Assembly: GCA_003254905.1 (NCBI GenBank)
Contig: QANU01003649.1
Span: 135,244-199,243, forward strand
Length of the DNA: 64,000 nucleotides
From: Nissolia schottii
Taxonomy: Eukaryota; Streptophyta; Magnoliopsida; Fabales; Fabaceae
Reading direction: 5' to 3'
The notes under the pieces: model-generated
Databases searched by the model: none
What the model was told of the DNA's origin: nothing
What the model saw: only the letters and a program-made list of their open reading frames with translations
Part shown: one piece after another, positions 32,303-44,116 of the stretch
Position numbering within the stretch: the stretch's first letter is position 1
Layout: each line of letters begins with the position of its first letter
Translations under genes and position numbers: made by a program

Positions 32303-32641
32303 TAGGGCTGTCAAAATGGGTCCGGTCCGTTTTCCCGGTTAAATGGATGGACTTTACATGCAAAAAATAGGCCGGTGAAAATTTGAAAAAATGGACCGGC
32401 CCGTTTAGGCCCGTGGACCTGCCCGTTTATCCGTGAATTTTTTTTTTAATTTTTTAAATAATTCTTTTTGAATTTTTTAAATTTTTTAAATTTTTTTTAA
32501 AAAAATAAACGGGCTAACGAACGACCTAAACCCGTGGATCGACTATAAACGAGTCAGACCCTAAAAATATCCATATTTTTTGCCCAGCCCGTTTAGGCCC
32601 GCGGACCATAACCGGGCCGGCCCGCTTGTTTTGACAGCCTA
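32303..32641. mobile_element. hAT-like MITE immediately upstream of the rhomboid gene
   Basis: 339 bp. The ends are inverted: TAGGGCTGTCAAAATGG on the left and TTGTTTTGACAGCCTA on the right. The flanking octamers TGAAGAAT (32295-32302) and CCAAGAAT (32642-32649) match at six of eight positions, a decayed 8-bp hAT duplication. The interior has GGCCCG-type palindromes and poly-T/poly-A. Its right end is ~135 bp from the rhomboid start codon. Confidence 0.8.
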
Positions 32642-32776
32642 CCAAGAATCGTGCTTAAATACAGCACATCACATCGTTTCAAAGCGCAAGCACTTCCGTC
32701 TTCTCCCTCCCTCCCATTTCCCGGGTTTCCGTATAATTCCGTTCCACTCCCAATAAAACAAAACAAAACAAAGCAA

Positions 32777-34783
32777 ATGGCTCAACTTCAAGTCCCTGCA
32801 CTTGAGCCCTTCAAATTACACTCGTGCAAGCTCACGCACATCCTCTCTTTCTCCTCCTCCTCCTCTCGCCATCCCTTTCCCACCTTCAGCTCCAAACCCT
32901 CTCTTCATCTCGCATCGCTCCGTCTCTCTCCCCATGCTCACATTCACACCCTCCCTCATCGTCCCCTACCACCCACTCTCCGTACCCTCACTCGCACACT
33001 TTGCAGCATGCACAAATCCGGTAAGGCCTCCCCTTTTGTTACCGTCAAATACGCTTCGCATGTTGTTGGGGGGTTTTTGACTGACTTGGGCATTTTCTCG
33101 AACACTTGCGGCGCAAAATTTCAATCTTGAAACACACTTGCTGTTGTTCGTCTTGCGTTGTTTCAGCTTTAGTTTTTGTGGAACTATGTGATGTGAATTG
33201 AGTGCTTGGTTAGATTAGATATGACTTCACAGCTGGAGCTTGGGAAACCGGAGCAAATGAGGGAACCCGAGAAGCGAGTCAACGGGATATTCTGGATCAT
33301 ACTCCTCAACATTGGGATATTCATCGCTGACCATTTTTTTCGGGTACCTGGTTGTGTTAGTTACTGTTGTGAACTAAGATAATCTTCTGTTTATGTCCCC
33401 ATTTCAGAAGTTGTTGTGTGACATTGTTAAAGGGAGGTGTAATTCATGGTGTGATCTGAATAATTTATTACTAGGTTAATGATGTCAAAGCTTTGTACTT
33501 GTACCATAACTGGCCTGCTTGGTACCAGTTCGTCACAGCAACCTTTTGTCATGCTAATTGGTCAGTCTTACTCTCCTATTTCTGTTTTCTATAGTTGTTC
33601 ATTGTTTAACTATTATTTTTTTTAAAAAAGTTGGATGGAATTTCCATCGGATGCAGTTTATTTATTTATTTATTTATTTTTATGTTGTTTTCCTGATGAA
33701 CTGCTTTCTCATTAATCTCATTTTACAATCTGACTTCCGCCTTAACTTGTTCAGGAAGCATCTTTCTAGCAACCTTTTCTTCTTGTACATTTTTGGTAAG
33801 GAAGTCACTTTTCTTTCCTGTATGCAAACCAAATTGTTATTCTGGAGCTGATGCTTGAGGGTTTGTTAATTCGTTGTTTATGCAACAGGAAAGCTTGTTG
33901 AAGAAGAGGAAGGAAACTTTGCTTTGTGGATTTCTTACATTCTTACCGGTGTTGGAGCAAACCTTGTTTCGTGGTTGGTTTTACCAAGAAATTCAGTTTC
34001 TGTTGGGGCTTCTGGTGCTGTTTTTGGGTTGTTTACTATCAGTGTCCTTGTAAAGGTACCTGGATCTCTACTGTAAGTTTTGCTTTTCATTTGTTTCCAA
34101 TTATGGTTCCATGTTCTTACAGTTTTGCTTGCTTTAACTGGGTTTAGATGTCCTGGGATTGGAGGAAGATCATCGAAGTACTTATTTTGGGTCAATTTGT
34201 TATAGAGAAGGTGAGCATGAACAACAAACCTTTTGTTCCTTGTCGTGTAAAGTAACTGCTGCTGGTAATGGAACTTAACTAATGTCCAAAAATTAGTATT
34301 ACAAATATATTTGTCAATTAATAATTCTAGAAAACATCAAGATCTTTTGGGTTTGTATATTTTACATCAAAGATCTGTGAACCTAACATTATGTTGTTTG
34401 CCTTTGCTCTGTGTGCAGTATCATGATTTGTCGTGCTACATACGTGATTTTGAATGTACTATGATGTCTTTGATGTTTTTTAATAATCATTTAACTATCC
34501 ATTTGTTTGAAAAGATGAAATGTGCATCTTTTAATTTCTTACACATTTGGGTTGTGTTTGAACTACCAGTATCAGTGTTCTCTATAATTGATCTTTTCTT
34601 TGTGAGTTGTGACTGTTATAGGTGATGGAAGCAGCCCAAGCTTCAACATCATTATCAGGCACCTTTCGTGGAGGCTACCAGTTGCAGAGTGTCAATCATA
34701 TTGCACACCTTTCTGGTGCTCTTGTTGGTGTGCTTTTGGTTTGGCTCCTAAGCAAAGTCCCTTCTGACCCTTCAGATCGATAA
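32777..34783 (+). CDS. RBL11: Chloroplast rhomboid-like protein (RBL11-like), seven exons
   Basis: Polytopic membrane protein of the rhomboid serine-protease family; Arabidopsis RBL11 is in the chloroplast envelope. Exons 32777-33020, 33219-33343, 33475-33560, 33755-33795, 33889-34055, 34148-34210, 34622-34783 join in frame to 295 residues. Residues 1-~75 are Ser/Leu/Pro-rich, a transit peptide. Then KRVNGIFWIILLNIGIF, WYQFVTATFCHANWKHLSSN, NFALWISYILTGVGANLVSW, catalytic GASGA (Ser ~207) and NHIAHLSGA (His ~271), so both dyad residues are present. The ATG at 32777 has good context (GCAAATGGC). An in-frame ATG at 32651 lies at the probable transcription start (TTAAATA at ~32654) and is not favoured. 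Tail-to-tail with the PPR gene, Copia element between. Confidence 0.92.
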
Positions 34784-36329
34784 TTCACCTTGCACAAGAA
34801 AACTGGCCAAACTACAAATGTAACTTTGCTCAACCAATATTTCAAATCAGTAGTGTCATATGTTTTGCTTTTTCAGTGACTGTCGATATTTGGCTTCTAA
34901 ATAACAGTAACATATCAATAATTGCAAGGGTATTATTATCTTTGTTAAGAACCGAGAACGCTTACTGCATGCCTACTGCAAACCATTGAAATCAAACATT
35001 CTGTTTAATGCACTGTTCACGACAGATAGCACTAGACCTGTTAATTTAGGACTTTTATGAATGTAAACTCAAGTTTTCTGGATGTGTACAAGTAATAACG
35101 TTAGAAAACTTGAGAGTATGAATGCCAATTTATGCATTTTGTAAGTTTATAATCAAGTTTCAGTTCTAGAGTGATGTGCTCCATGGTAATTGTATAGAAA
35201 CTTGAAGGAATGTATAATGTACAAAATTACTCGGCAGTTTGAACTGTCAATGCCAATGTGTGGCTTTTGTATGCAAATTAATTGTTATAACCAAGTTCTA
35301 GTTCCAGAGTTAGTAGCATAATAGCAATTATTAAGAACTTGACAATTAAACATTGTTTTTATGGTGTTTGTCCATTGAAGTTTCAGTTCTAGAATTGTGA
35401 GTACAAGAACTTATGTACAGAAACTTAATTAAAGGAAACAATGTCTTATAGACAAGTTTAATATGACAGAATTACAAGTGAAAATGGAAAGGAAAAGATA
35501 AGATGTTTAATCTTACAAAAGAAAAAGAAAATGAGAAGTTTAGAATGTGTACTTGACTTTTCTCGTGTTTTGAGTAGCCATTGGAGGTGTGAGGGCAAGC
35601 ATGTGAGCGTGTTTGCAAGTGTATAATCCTAGGAGCTTATTTAAAAAATGTGCATGATGGATTCTATTTATAGAGAAACTCAAGACCTTTCTAATACCTT
35701 CGCGTCATGACACTTGAATTTGAATTATGGCGCTTTGAGCATTGATTGTTATGTAACCACTTTTTGGCACCTTTGTGTCATTGGTCTTGAATTTGAATTA
35801 TGGACGTCAAATGATGCTTCCTGATGAGAGACCCTCAAAACCCAGTGGTCTGACTGCCCACGTGTCTTCAATCCAACGAGCCACTTGTTATATTTTTAGC
35901 CCTCAAATTTTCTAGTCACTGCCATGATTTTTAGAACCTTGATCCGTGTCAACTCCACGTGTCAAGCCTTGGACCATTGGATGAAAATTACATTTTCATC
36001 CATCTTCACGTTGTCATGTCACATGTCGCATCATGGATCCTTGGATCATGAGTAACCGTCATCTCTCATGATCGAGTGTTCATGACCAATCTGTCATGTA
36101 TTTGGTGAAAGACTTGAAATTTTTTTTTTCTGAGTTCTTCATAACATTAAGGTCCCTTATATTCCATTAGTCCCTCTACTCTAGGACTATAGGTGCCCTT
36201 GGCATTGTCATGACCCATAGTGTCGAGCTCAATTTGTCACGGGCAAAAATAAATTTTTAGTATAACACAAACATTATCAAACACAATAAACTGTCACACT
36301 CTCTCTATTGCTCCGCACCCACTCTCTCA
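34784..36329. other. Intergenic region after the rhomboid gene
   Basis: Contains degenerate repeats of CAAGTTTCAGTTCTAGAGT and neighbours (35090-35400), and a minus-strand TATA-like sequence (CTATAAATAG near 35670) that could belong to a decayed LTR between ~35400 and 36240. No coding frame supported. Confidence 0.4.
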
Positions 36330-36715
36330 TAAACAAATATAACACCATAAATAAACAACATTATAATACTAGGAAATAAATGTTACAAAACTCATAGATT
36401 AACATTACAACACGCATAAACAAACATTATACTATAGATAAACAAACATTACACCGCACAAAAAATGTAGAATTAAACAAACATTACAACACACATACAC
36501 GAACCTACACTACACCGACCATTACACCACAAAGAAACAAACATTACAACACTAAAATAATACATAAAAAAACATTACAACACATAGAAATAAACATTAC
36601 ACCACACAGAAACGAAGAAATAAATAAACAAACATTACAACACACTGAAGCAAACATTACACTACACAAAAACGAAGAAATAAGTAAATATTACAACACT
36701 CATAAACAAACATTG
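36330..36715 (+). repeat. Degenerate tandem repeat AAACAAACATTACAACACA
   Basis: About a dozen imperfect copies of AACATTACAACAC or AACATTACACCAC with variable A-rich spacers of 10-30 bases. Only T and A/C positions vary. Not coding. Confidence 0.7.
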
Positions 36716-36959
36716 GATCACTCTGAAAAATTACAAAACATAGTGAACAACTCAGATCAGAGAAGAATGTCTTCATCTAAGCTCTTCATAACATTTTAAA
36801 AAAATGAATACGAACAAAAAAAAGCAAAAACAAAGGAAAAACTAAGAAAAAGAAAAGAACAAAAAAGGAGTAATAGAGAAGAAGAAAATGTGCAAAATTA
36901 AAAATAAATTGAGATTACAAGTTAACACAATTGAAAAAAAATGATGGGAGAGTTTGGAA

Positions 36960-37144
36960 TGTGAGAAACGAAAGATATATCTAAATACTGTATGTGTATT
37001 ATTTCTAAAGTGCGCATTTTACAAAGAGTGATGTACCTATTTATAGGCTACTTACAAATAAGAACTATTCCAAGAGATGGGAACTAAGAAACTAAAGAAG
37101 ATAAAACTTAACCTAAAAGATCTTAACAACTTAACATCTTAACA
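36960..37144 (-). repeat. Copia 3' LTR (185 bp)
   Basis: Minus strand TGTTAAGATG...TTCTCACA. Preceded by a polypurine tract GAGGGAGGA at 37145-37153. Contains a TATA box (CTATAAATAG, minus) near 37042. Confidence 0.9.
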
Positions 37145-37157
37145 TCCTCCCTCAAAC

Positions 37158-40036
37158 TCAAGTAGGTCGTGATGAGAACATATTGAGTTTGGAAACCAAA
37201 GTGCGGAAGTGACTAGGATGATGAGCTTTGGTCAACAGGTCGACTAGTTGTTCAAGAGTCCCTATAGAGATAGGTTGAATAGCACCACGCAAAATGTGCT
37301 TATGGATAAAATGGCAATCAATCTTAATGTATTTGGTACGCTCATGGAAGACATCGTTATGAGAAATCTGAATAGCGCTACAGTTATCACAATAGAGATT
37401 AGTAGGAGAGGATTGGGAAATGCCCAAATCATTAAGGAGCCAACATAGCCAAAGAAGCTCGGATATGGTGTCAACAAGAGCCTGATACACAACTTCGGTA
37501 CTAAAACGAGCTGTCAAGGTCTGTTTTTTGCTACGCCATGAGATAAGAGAATCCCCAAGGAAGATAAAAAAAACTAGTCGTAGAGCGACGATTAGTGGGA
37601 TCACATCCTCAATCAACATCAGAGTAGGCTTGGAGAATCAAGGGAAAAGAGGCAGAGAAGTGAAGCCCATGGAATAGTGTTCCCTTGACATAATGAAGAA
37701 TGCGAAAGATAACAGCATAGTGAGTAGATCACGAAGCAGTCATAAATTGACTAACCAAGTGCAAAACATAGAAACTATCAGAACGAGTTATCGTCAAGTA
37801 GATCAAGCTCCCAACCAGTTGTCTATAAAAAGTAGGATTATCAGGCATGAAGTCATCTGTTAGCATAAAGCGAACATTTGTCTCAAGAGGGGTGGGTTCT
37901 GTTCGACTATCTGTAAGTCCAGCTCGAGAAATGAGATCGGGGGCATACTTGACTTGGGATAAACAGATGCCCTCAACGGAGGATAGAACTTTAAGACCCA
38001 AAAAATAACTAAGAGGGCCAAGATCCTTCATTTCAAAATGGTGGCTCAAGGACTTTTTAAGATTGGTAATGCCTAAGGTGTCATCTCCAGTAATGATCAT
38101 ATCATCAACATAGGGGAGTAGTAACACAGAACCTTGATCAGTCTAACGGATGAAGAGAGCAGAGTCATGTGGGCTAGATAAGAACCCAAGTTGACTGAAA
38201 GTAGTGCTAAAATTGGAAAACCATGCTTGGGGGGCTTGCTTAAGGCCATACAAGGCTTTTCGTAGAAGACATACCTTGTTTGGTGGACAAGCGTAACTTG
38301 GGGGAGGTCTCATGTAAACTTCTTCCTCTAAGTGACCATTGAGGAAGGCGTTCTTAACATCCATTTGACTAAGAGTCCATCTTTGAGTTATTGCAATAGC
38401 AAGTAGAGTTCAGTCAGAGGTGATGCGAGCAACAGGAGTAAAGGTTTCCTCATAATCAATCCCATATTCTTGAGTAAAGCCCTTAGCAACCAAGCGAACT
38501 TTGTATCGTTCAACCGAGCCATCAGAGTGAGTCTGGATTTTGTACACCCACTTGCAACCTACAATTGTTTTATTAGATGAAGGATTAACCAAGTCCCAAG
38601 TATGAGTCTTCTCTAGTGCTTGTAACTCTTCTTACATAGCAAGTTGCCAATGAGGGTCTGTGAAGGCTTCCTTATAGGACTGAGGTTCATGTAAGTGAAG
38701 CATGGTAGAAAAACAATGATAATCACGAAGATAGGAAGATGAATTTCTTACCCTCATTGGACACTCAAGAGGCAAATGGATATTTGATGGTGGATCCACA
38801 ATCGAAGCTTGTTCAACGGGAACTGTTATACTAGGAGAAAGGGGTGGGAGCTCACTAGGAGAACCTGCATCAGAGTCACTAGGAAAAAGATCAATGGAAG
38901 AATTAGTGAAAAGTGGGTTTGAGGTGGAAGGGATGGACTTGAACGTGGATAATGATGAGAACATATGGTGTTTCTAAAAGATGACGTTTCATGAGATATG
39001 AATGCGCTAAGAGATAGGATCCTAGCAACAATAACCTTTTGGCTCTATCCCATAGCCAAGAAAGCAACAAAGACGGGGATGAGGTTCAAGTTTAGTAAAT
39101 TCATGGGGTTGAAGAAGCACAAAACAGGCATAACCAAAAATCTTTAGGGAATTGTAATATGGGGAAGAGTGGCAGAGGCGTTCAAAAGGAGAGACATTAC
39201 CAAGGACAGAGGATGGGAGACGATTAGTGACATAGACAGCAGTCGGGGCAACTTCTCCCCAAGCACGTTCAGGACAAGAGGAAGAGATAATCATATCACA
39301 AATAGAGTCAAGAATGTGACGATGCTTTCTCTCAGCACAACCATTTTGTGGAGAGGTACCAGGACGAGAACTCGGATAGAGTGCCTTGTTTATCAAGAAA
39401 TTTTAGAAGCTGTGAGTCACGATATTCCATGGCATTGTCACGTTAATAAAATTTAACTACCTTAGAAAATTGTGTTTGAACCATAGTGACAAATTTAATG
39501 TAAATTTGAGGTAGTTCATGGCGATTCTTCATTAGATAAATCCAAGTATAGTGTGAGTAATCATCAATGAATATGACAAAATAGCGAGATCCTCCCATGG
39601 TAGGAATGGGAATTGGTCCCCATACATCAAAATGTACAAGATCAAAAGGTGAATCAGAAACAAATAAACTTTTATTAAAGGATAAAGTCGGTTGTTTAGC
39701 TGTTTGACATGAAATACAATCAAAAGATTCACTATCATCCTAAAGTTCTTGTGGAAAGGAGATGAAAAATTTTTCTATACGAACTATGAGCGATACGTTG
39801 ATGCCATAAGTCGATGGATGATGTGGAAGCAACGCAGATGGGTGAAGTTGATGGAACATGGAGACTAGTGAGCTCAAACAACCTTCTAATCTTACATCCA
39901 GTCCCGATAAATTTGCCCGTCCATGGATCCTGCACACACAATCAGAGGGAGAAAAAGTTATTTCATAACCGAGATCACAAAGTTGAACCACCGAGATAAG
40001 ATGAAAATTTAGTTTGGGGATAAGATACATGTTTGG
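37158..40036 (-). pseudogene. Copia integrase, reverse transcriptase and RNase H
   Basis: Pre-integrase region (NFHLISVVQLCDLGYEITF, LWHQRIAHSS), integrase end (SPQNGCAERKHRHILDS), reverse transcriptase ([50 protein letters not shown], active-site LPYVDDMIITGD), then RNase H and tail (LYCDNCSAIQISHN, FHERTKYIKIDCHF, VDLLTKA). The order is that of Copia. Stops and frameshifts fall between blocks (for example near 38410, 38140 and 39400). Confidence 0.9.
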
Positions 40037-41530
40037 TTGATAAGTGCCCAATTTACGCAAATTTGCAACCATTAAAATGGCACTTATTCGCTAAATTGCC
40101 CCAAATTTGTATGTTTATAATATATTCTAAAGATGGATGCAAGCATAATTAAATGAAGAATAATCCCTGAAGAATGGAGCAAAAGGGCAAAAGAGGAAAA
40201 AGACAAAAATAGAAGTGGAGCGCTCAGCGGTGGCTAAGGCTCGCTCAGCGTACATGAGACAAAGACCGCTCAGTGGTGTACCTCGGCCGCTCAGCGGTGC
40301 TGCCACCAGAGCCACTTGCAGCTGCCGCATTTATTGGGCTAGCTGGCGCTAGCCTGTCATGGTGGCGCCGCCCCTGCAAAAGCTGCCGGAGCATTTATTA
40401 CACCGCGTGAAGAGATAACGCCGCTCAGCGATAACCCCAAGCTGCTCAGCGAATAAGCCTTTATCGCTCAGCGGTGGTACCCAAACCGCTGAGCGATGAC
40501 CATCAGAATTTGCCTATAAATAGAGGACCTGAGGCATTCATTCAATACATCCCTTTCCCCCACCAGAATTCATTCTTCTACCATTTCTTTTACACTTTAA
40601 AGCCTAGTTTAGTTTAGTAACAAAAAGGAGGCCGGTAAAGGAGCCAGGAGATCGAAGAAGCTCGGCGAGCCGCTGTCATGATGGCGTGATAACGTGTCAT
40701 GGTAAGCGTCCAAACCTTGCCTCTGAGATTCTCTTGTAAGATGGATTTCTAATCCTCTTGTTGTTGGGATTTTGATGAATATTGTAGTATGATTGTATCC
40801 ATGTACTTTTGCATATGAATTTATCAGTTTCTTATGATTCGCTTGAATGATTTTATACTTAATGCTAGCTTTTGTTTAGTGTTTTGATTCTTAATTTGAG
40901 ACTTACTTGTATGAACGAAAGTTATACTAATTAAGTTGTAACCAAGTTAAGATCAATCTTGCTATGCTAAGCTAAGATTCGAGACTTAATTATTGTGAAC
41001 GAAAGTTACAATGATAGGTCGCATCTAAATCAATTCATCTAATCTTAGTTGCCGTAACTGGAATAAGGATTAGCCGTTTTAACATCTGGAATAACGCTGG
41101 CGTACTTTGTTAAGCTTGTGTGTGAAAGTGACAGTTTACAAAGGAAACTTGTGATCTTTTCATGCGCGAAAGCGATGAACAAGTTAAGAACTGGTGGCGG
41201 GCAATCAATGAAATGATAATTCTGTGTAATAAGTAACTGGATGCATGAAACTATGATATGAATCAATTCCCAACAAGCTTCAGGATCTACCTCTGATTTG
41301 TTGCCTATTTACTTTTATGTTGTTTATTTACTTATTTAAACTATCAACAAATTTATCAATCCTTCACTTTATTGTTTAATTAACTAAACTCAAGAACGGT
41401 ATTTTTGCAACTCCCTGTGGATACGACTATACCCGACTATACTGCAATTGGATCCCTTGTGGATCTAAAAGCCGAAAAGAAGGATATATTATTTTAAACG
41501 ACTGAGAGTTCAAATTAAACTTTCAACAAA
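40037..41530 (+). mobile_element. Solo LTR, 1494 bp, candidate target duplication TTTGG
   Basis: Starts TTGATAAGTGCCCAATTTA, a typical legume Ty3 LTR start, and ends CTTTCAACAAA. TTTGG occurs at both edges (40032-40036, 41531-41535). TATAAATA at 40515 sets the plus orientation. The sequence CTCCCTGTGGATACGACTAT near the 3' end is shared by many plant Ty3 LTRs. It interrupts the Copia protease/integrase junction. Confidence 0.75.
40210..40495 (+). promoter_or_regulatory. Array of CCGCTCAGCGG motifs upstream of the LTR TATA box
   Basis: Eight copies of a GCTCAGCG/GCTGAGCG core: GCGCTCAGCGG, CTCGCTCAGCG, ACCGCTCAGTGG, GCCGCTCAGCGG, GCCGCTCAGCGA, GCTGCTCAGCGA, ATCGCTCAGCGG and ACCGCTGAGCGA. They end ~20 bp before TATAAATA at 40515. 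Confidence 0.8.
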
Positions 41531-41567
41531 TTTGGCAAAAGTTGCCGGAAAACGGAACTGTGTCAAA

Positions 41568-42896
41568 TTAGAAAATGCAAATAGGCTTCCGACAAAAGCC
41601 TTGAGCAAACACGTAAATTTGGCTTTCATCATTGATAAAGTAAGATTGGACAAGGATGTTCATAAGAGACCCATTAGCAGTGTGTATAGAGGGTGAAACA
41701 TCAGTAGTATAGAGGAAAGAAAAATCATGGGATGTAGATGTCATGTGGTTACAACATGCAGAATCAAAGTACCATCGATGATTACCTGAGGTGGTGGATA
41801 AAGCAACAGGAGTATTACCAGAAATGGAGATACGTTGTTTAAGGAAGGATTTGATATCACCAGTGGAAACAACAGATAAAGAGGTAGAAGATATAGAGGC
41901 TGGTGATCTAGTGGTAGCGGCAGTAGTGGAAAGGACAGGTTTGGAAGAGGTAGAACGAGGTTGAGACTTATGCTGAGAAGACTTGGGTGGTGGGTGATTA
42001 GGGCAATTCTCAATAAAGTGACCTGGCAACTTGAAGTATTGACAAACCAAACCAGGGTTGGCAGCAACGATGTCAACCAAGGCAGGACAATTGGAGGCAA
42101 TGTGACCTTTCTTCTTACAATTGCGACAGTTGATGGTAGGGTATTTAGTATTTAGGAAGGAGGTGCCCCGGCAATGACAGTACTGACAATAGTTACCCTT
42201 GTTATCAGTAGCTGCAAATGCCATATCTTGCTGAGGTTGGAAGAGGCGCAACTTAATTTCTTCAGACTTGAGACGAGGAAGAGCATCCTTAAGAGTAAGT
42301 AAGGAATCTTGATGCAAAGGGGATGCTCGAACGGGTTCATAATCATTAGTGAGAGTCATCAAAAATTGGATAAGTCGGGTGCGATCATGATGTTTGTCAT
42401 AACGCCTGGAATCACTTTTATGCTTCATGGTTGGTTCACACGAGCTTAATCGATCCCAAATGGCTTCCATTTGAGCAAGAAAATCATAAACAACTTGTCC
42501 AAGTGCTTGTTTCAGAGCATGTGGCTCCTTCAGTAACTGATATTGATGGGACAGATCAGAAATAGTGTAACAATTTTTCAAGTTGTCCCATACCTCTTTG
42601 GCAGTGTTAAAATGGCCAAACTGAAGGTAAATGCTAGGGGTGGAGGTATTTCGGAACCAAGTGATGATCTAATGATTCTTGCTGTCCCAATCTTCTAATT
42701 CATAAATAAAAGCTGGATCGTTAGCATCTTCAGATTGGACAGGACCCACAATGTCACTAGTTATATATGTCCAGAGTTTGCGACCCTTTAAAAAACCACA
42801 CATTGCTTCAACCCAATGGGTGTAATTGGAACCGTTGAGCATAACAACAATAGGAAGAACAACATATGTTTTATCCATGATAAAAGACAAGCACAA
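41568..42896 (-). pseudogene. Copia gag and start of protease
   Basis: Starts MDKTYVVLPIVVMLNGSNYT at 42876, with the retro-gag pattern LNGSNYxxW. A zinc knuckle CRNCKKKGHIASNC (CX2CX4HX4C) is intact. A second, CQYFKLPGHFIENC, has Phe instead of the second Cys. The protease site is WYFDSACCNHMTS. A stop near 42672 separates the N-terminal part from the rest. The frame runs into the solo LTR at its 3' end. Confidence 0.85.
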
Positions 42897-43509
42897 GAGC
42901 AGAGGGAAAATGCATTATCAAAGTACAAATAGCAAAAACGGACCCAAAAAATGGAATTATCTCACCAAAAAACCTAAGGAAGGTGTAAGGAGGTCACCAC
43001 GTCAGCACCGACTGGGATGCACAAGTCTGCCATGCCAGCAAGGAGGGGGAAGCCATGTCAGCGGCTAGTCAAAGAAGGAGACCAATCAACGCAGGTGAGG
43101 GAAGCTTGGTGACAGGCGGGTGAGAGTAGCAACGCCCCTAGAGCACGCAAACCGAGGAACGAACGTGCTGACAGGCGCATGGACGGAAGCTGCAGAGACA
43201 GAGGTGGCATGTGCGGGCGCGTCGGAAGGCGGCTGGGGGTGAAACTATGGCGATGGTGTCAGCGGAGGATGGCGAGGATGACGACGCTGGCAGTGACGAA
43301 AACGGAGCTTGACGTGTAGGACACCGAAACAAAATGCGTAGGGACACCGGAGGTGTGCGGCGGCACGTGGATGGGTTGGTAGGAAATCAAATTCTGACAT
43401 CATATGCGGCGGAGGATGGGGAGCAGATGGCTGTCAACGGTGACGGAAAAGGACAACTGTAGGAATTAGAAAGTAGGTAGGATAGGAGCCTAGAATAAAG
43501 AAAAATAAT

Positions 43510-43524
43510 GGCTTGCTGATACCA
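43510..43524 (-). other. Primer-binding site for tRNA-iMet
   Basis: Minus strand TGGTATCAGCAAGCC directly after the 5' LTR end. The first nine bases match the usual Copia PBS TGGTATCAGAGC. Confidence 0.85.
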
Positions 43525-43550
43525 TGTGAGAAACGAAAGATATCTGAATA

Positions 43551-43599
<49 letters not shown>

Positions 43600-43707
43600 T
43601 TTCTAAAGTGTGCATTTCACAAAGAGATAGGAACTAAGAAATTACAGAAGATAAACCTTAACCTAAAATATCTTAACAACTTAACAAAATATCTTAACAT
43701 CTTAACA
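43525..43707 (-). repeat. Copia 5' LTR (183 bp) with (TA)n expansion and lost TATA box
   Basis: Same termini as the 3' LTR. About 45 bases present in the 3' LTR, including CTATAAATAG, are missing, and a (TA)n run of ~46 bases has grown at 43551-43596. The similar length of the two LTRs is coincidence of these two changes. Confidence 0.85.
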
Positions 43708-43712
43708 TGGAA

Positions 43713-44116
43713 AAAGAGATAAAGAATGAAAAAGAAGAATATGAGAAGAAGAGTGTGAAAGTGAGGGAGCATGAAGAAGAGGAAAGAGAAAATTCACGTT
43801 TAGTATGATTAAATGCAATTGTACATTTTTTTTGTTGCTTACAAAACATTTCTCTTGCATAAAAATAATTTTTCAAGACACATTCTCTCTTTTTCCCCCC
43901 TTCATAATATTGCACATAGTTGTAAGGGTGATCGGTGAGTCGAAGTGCCAACTTGTCTCTTTACCACCCAAAGAATAAAAGTTGCAGAATTAAAAACAAG
44001 CAATCTTGATAATACGAAAAATGTAAGGAGCATTTTGGTTAACAGAACATGAGTAGTTTTTGTTTGGTGGAGCATAAGAATGTAATCACATTATTAAAGC
44101 TTCACCTCCCCAATTC
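43713..44116. other. Short intergenic spacer between Copia and the PPR gene
   Basis: AG-rich then AT-rich. Nothing identified; probably the 3' UTR and downstream flank of the PPR gene. Confidence 0.5.

Larger units (their letters stand above)
36960..43707 (-). mobile_element. Ty1/Copia retrotransposon, both LTRs and TGGAA duplication present
   Basis: Structure on the minus strand: 5' LTR 43707-43525, primer-binding site 43524-43510, gag, protease, integrase, reverse transcriptase, RNase H, polypurine tract, 3' LTR 37144-36960. Flanked by TGGAA at 36955-36959 and 43708-43712. The length of 6.75 kb includes a 1.5-kb solo LTR inserted at 40037. Reading frames have stops and frameshifts, so it is inactive. 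Confidence 0.93.

Noticed and set aside
32651..32776. Upstream ATG as the rhomboid start (42 extra codons)
   Set aside because: Overlaps the probable TATA/transcription start, poor context, and would put a non-transit-like stretch before the Ser-rich transit peptide.
33926..34147. Plus-strand frame and its antisense within the rhomboid exon 5 region
   Set aside because: Out-of-frame readings of a verified rhomboid exon and intron.
43551..43596. (TA)n run as a functional element
   Set aside because: Simple microsatellite growth within the Copia 5' LTR, absent from the 3' LTR.
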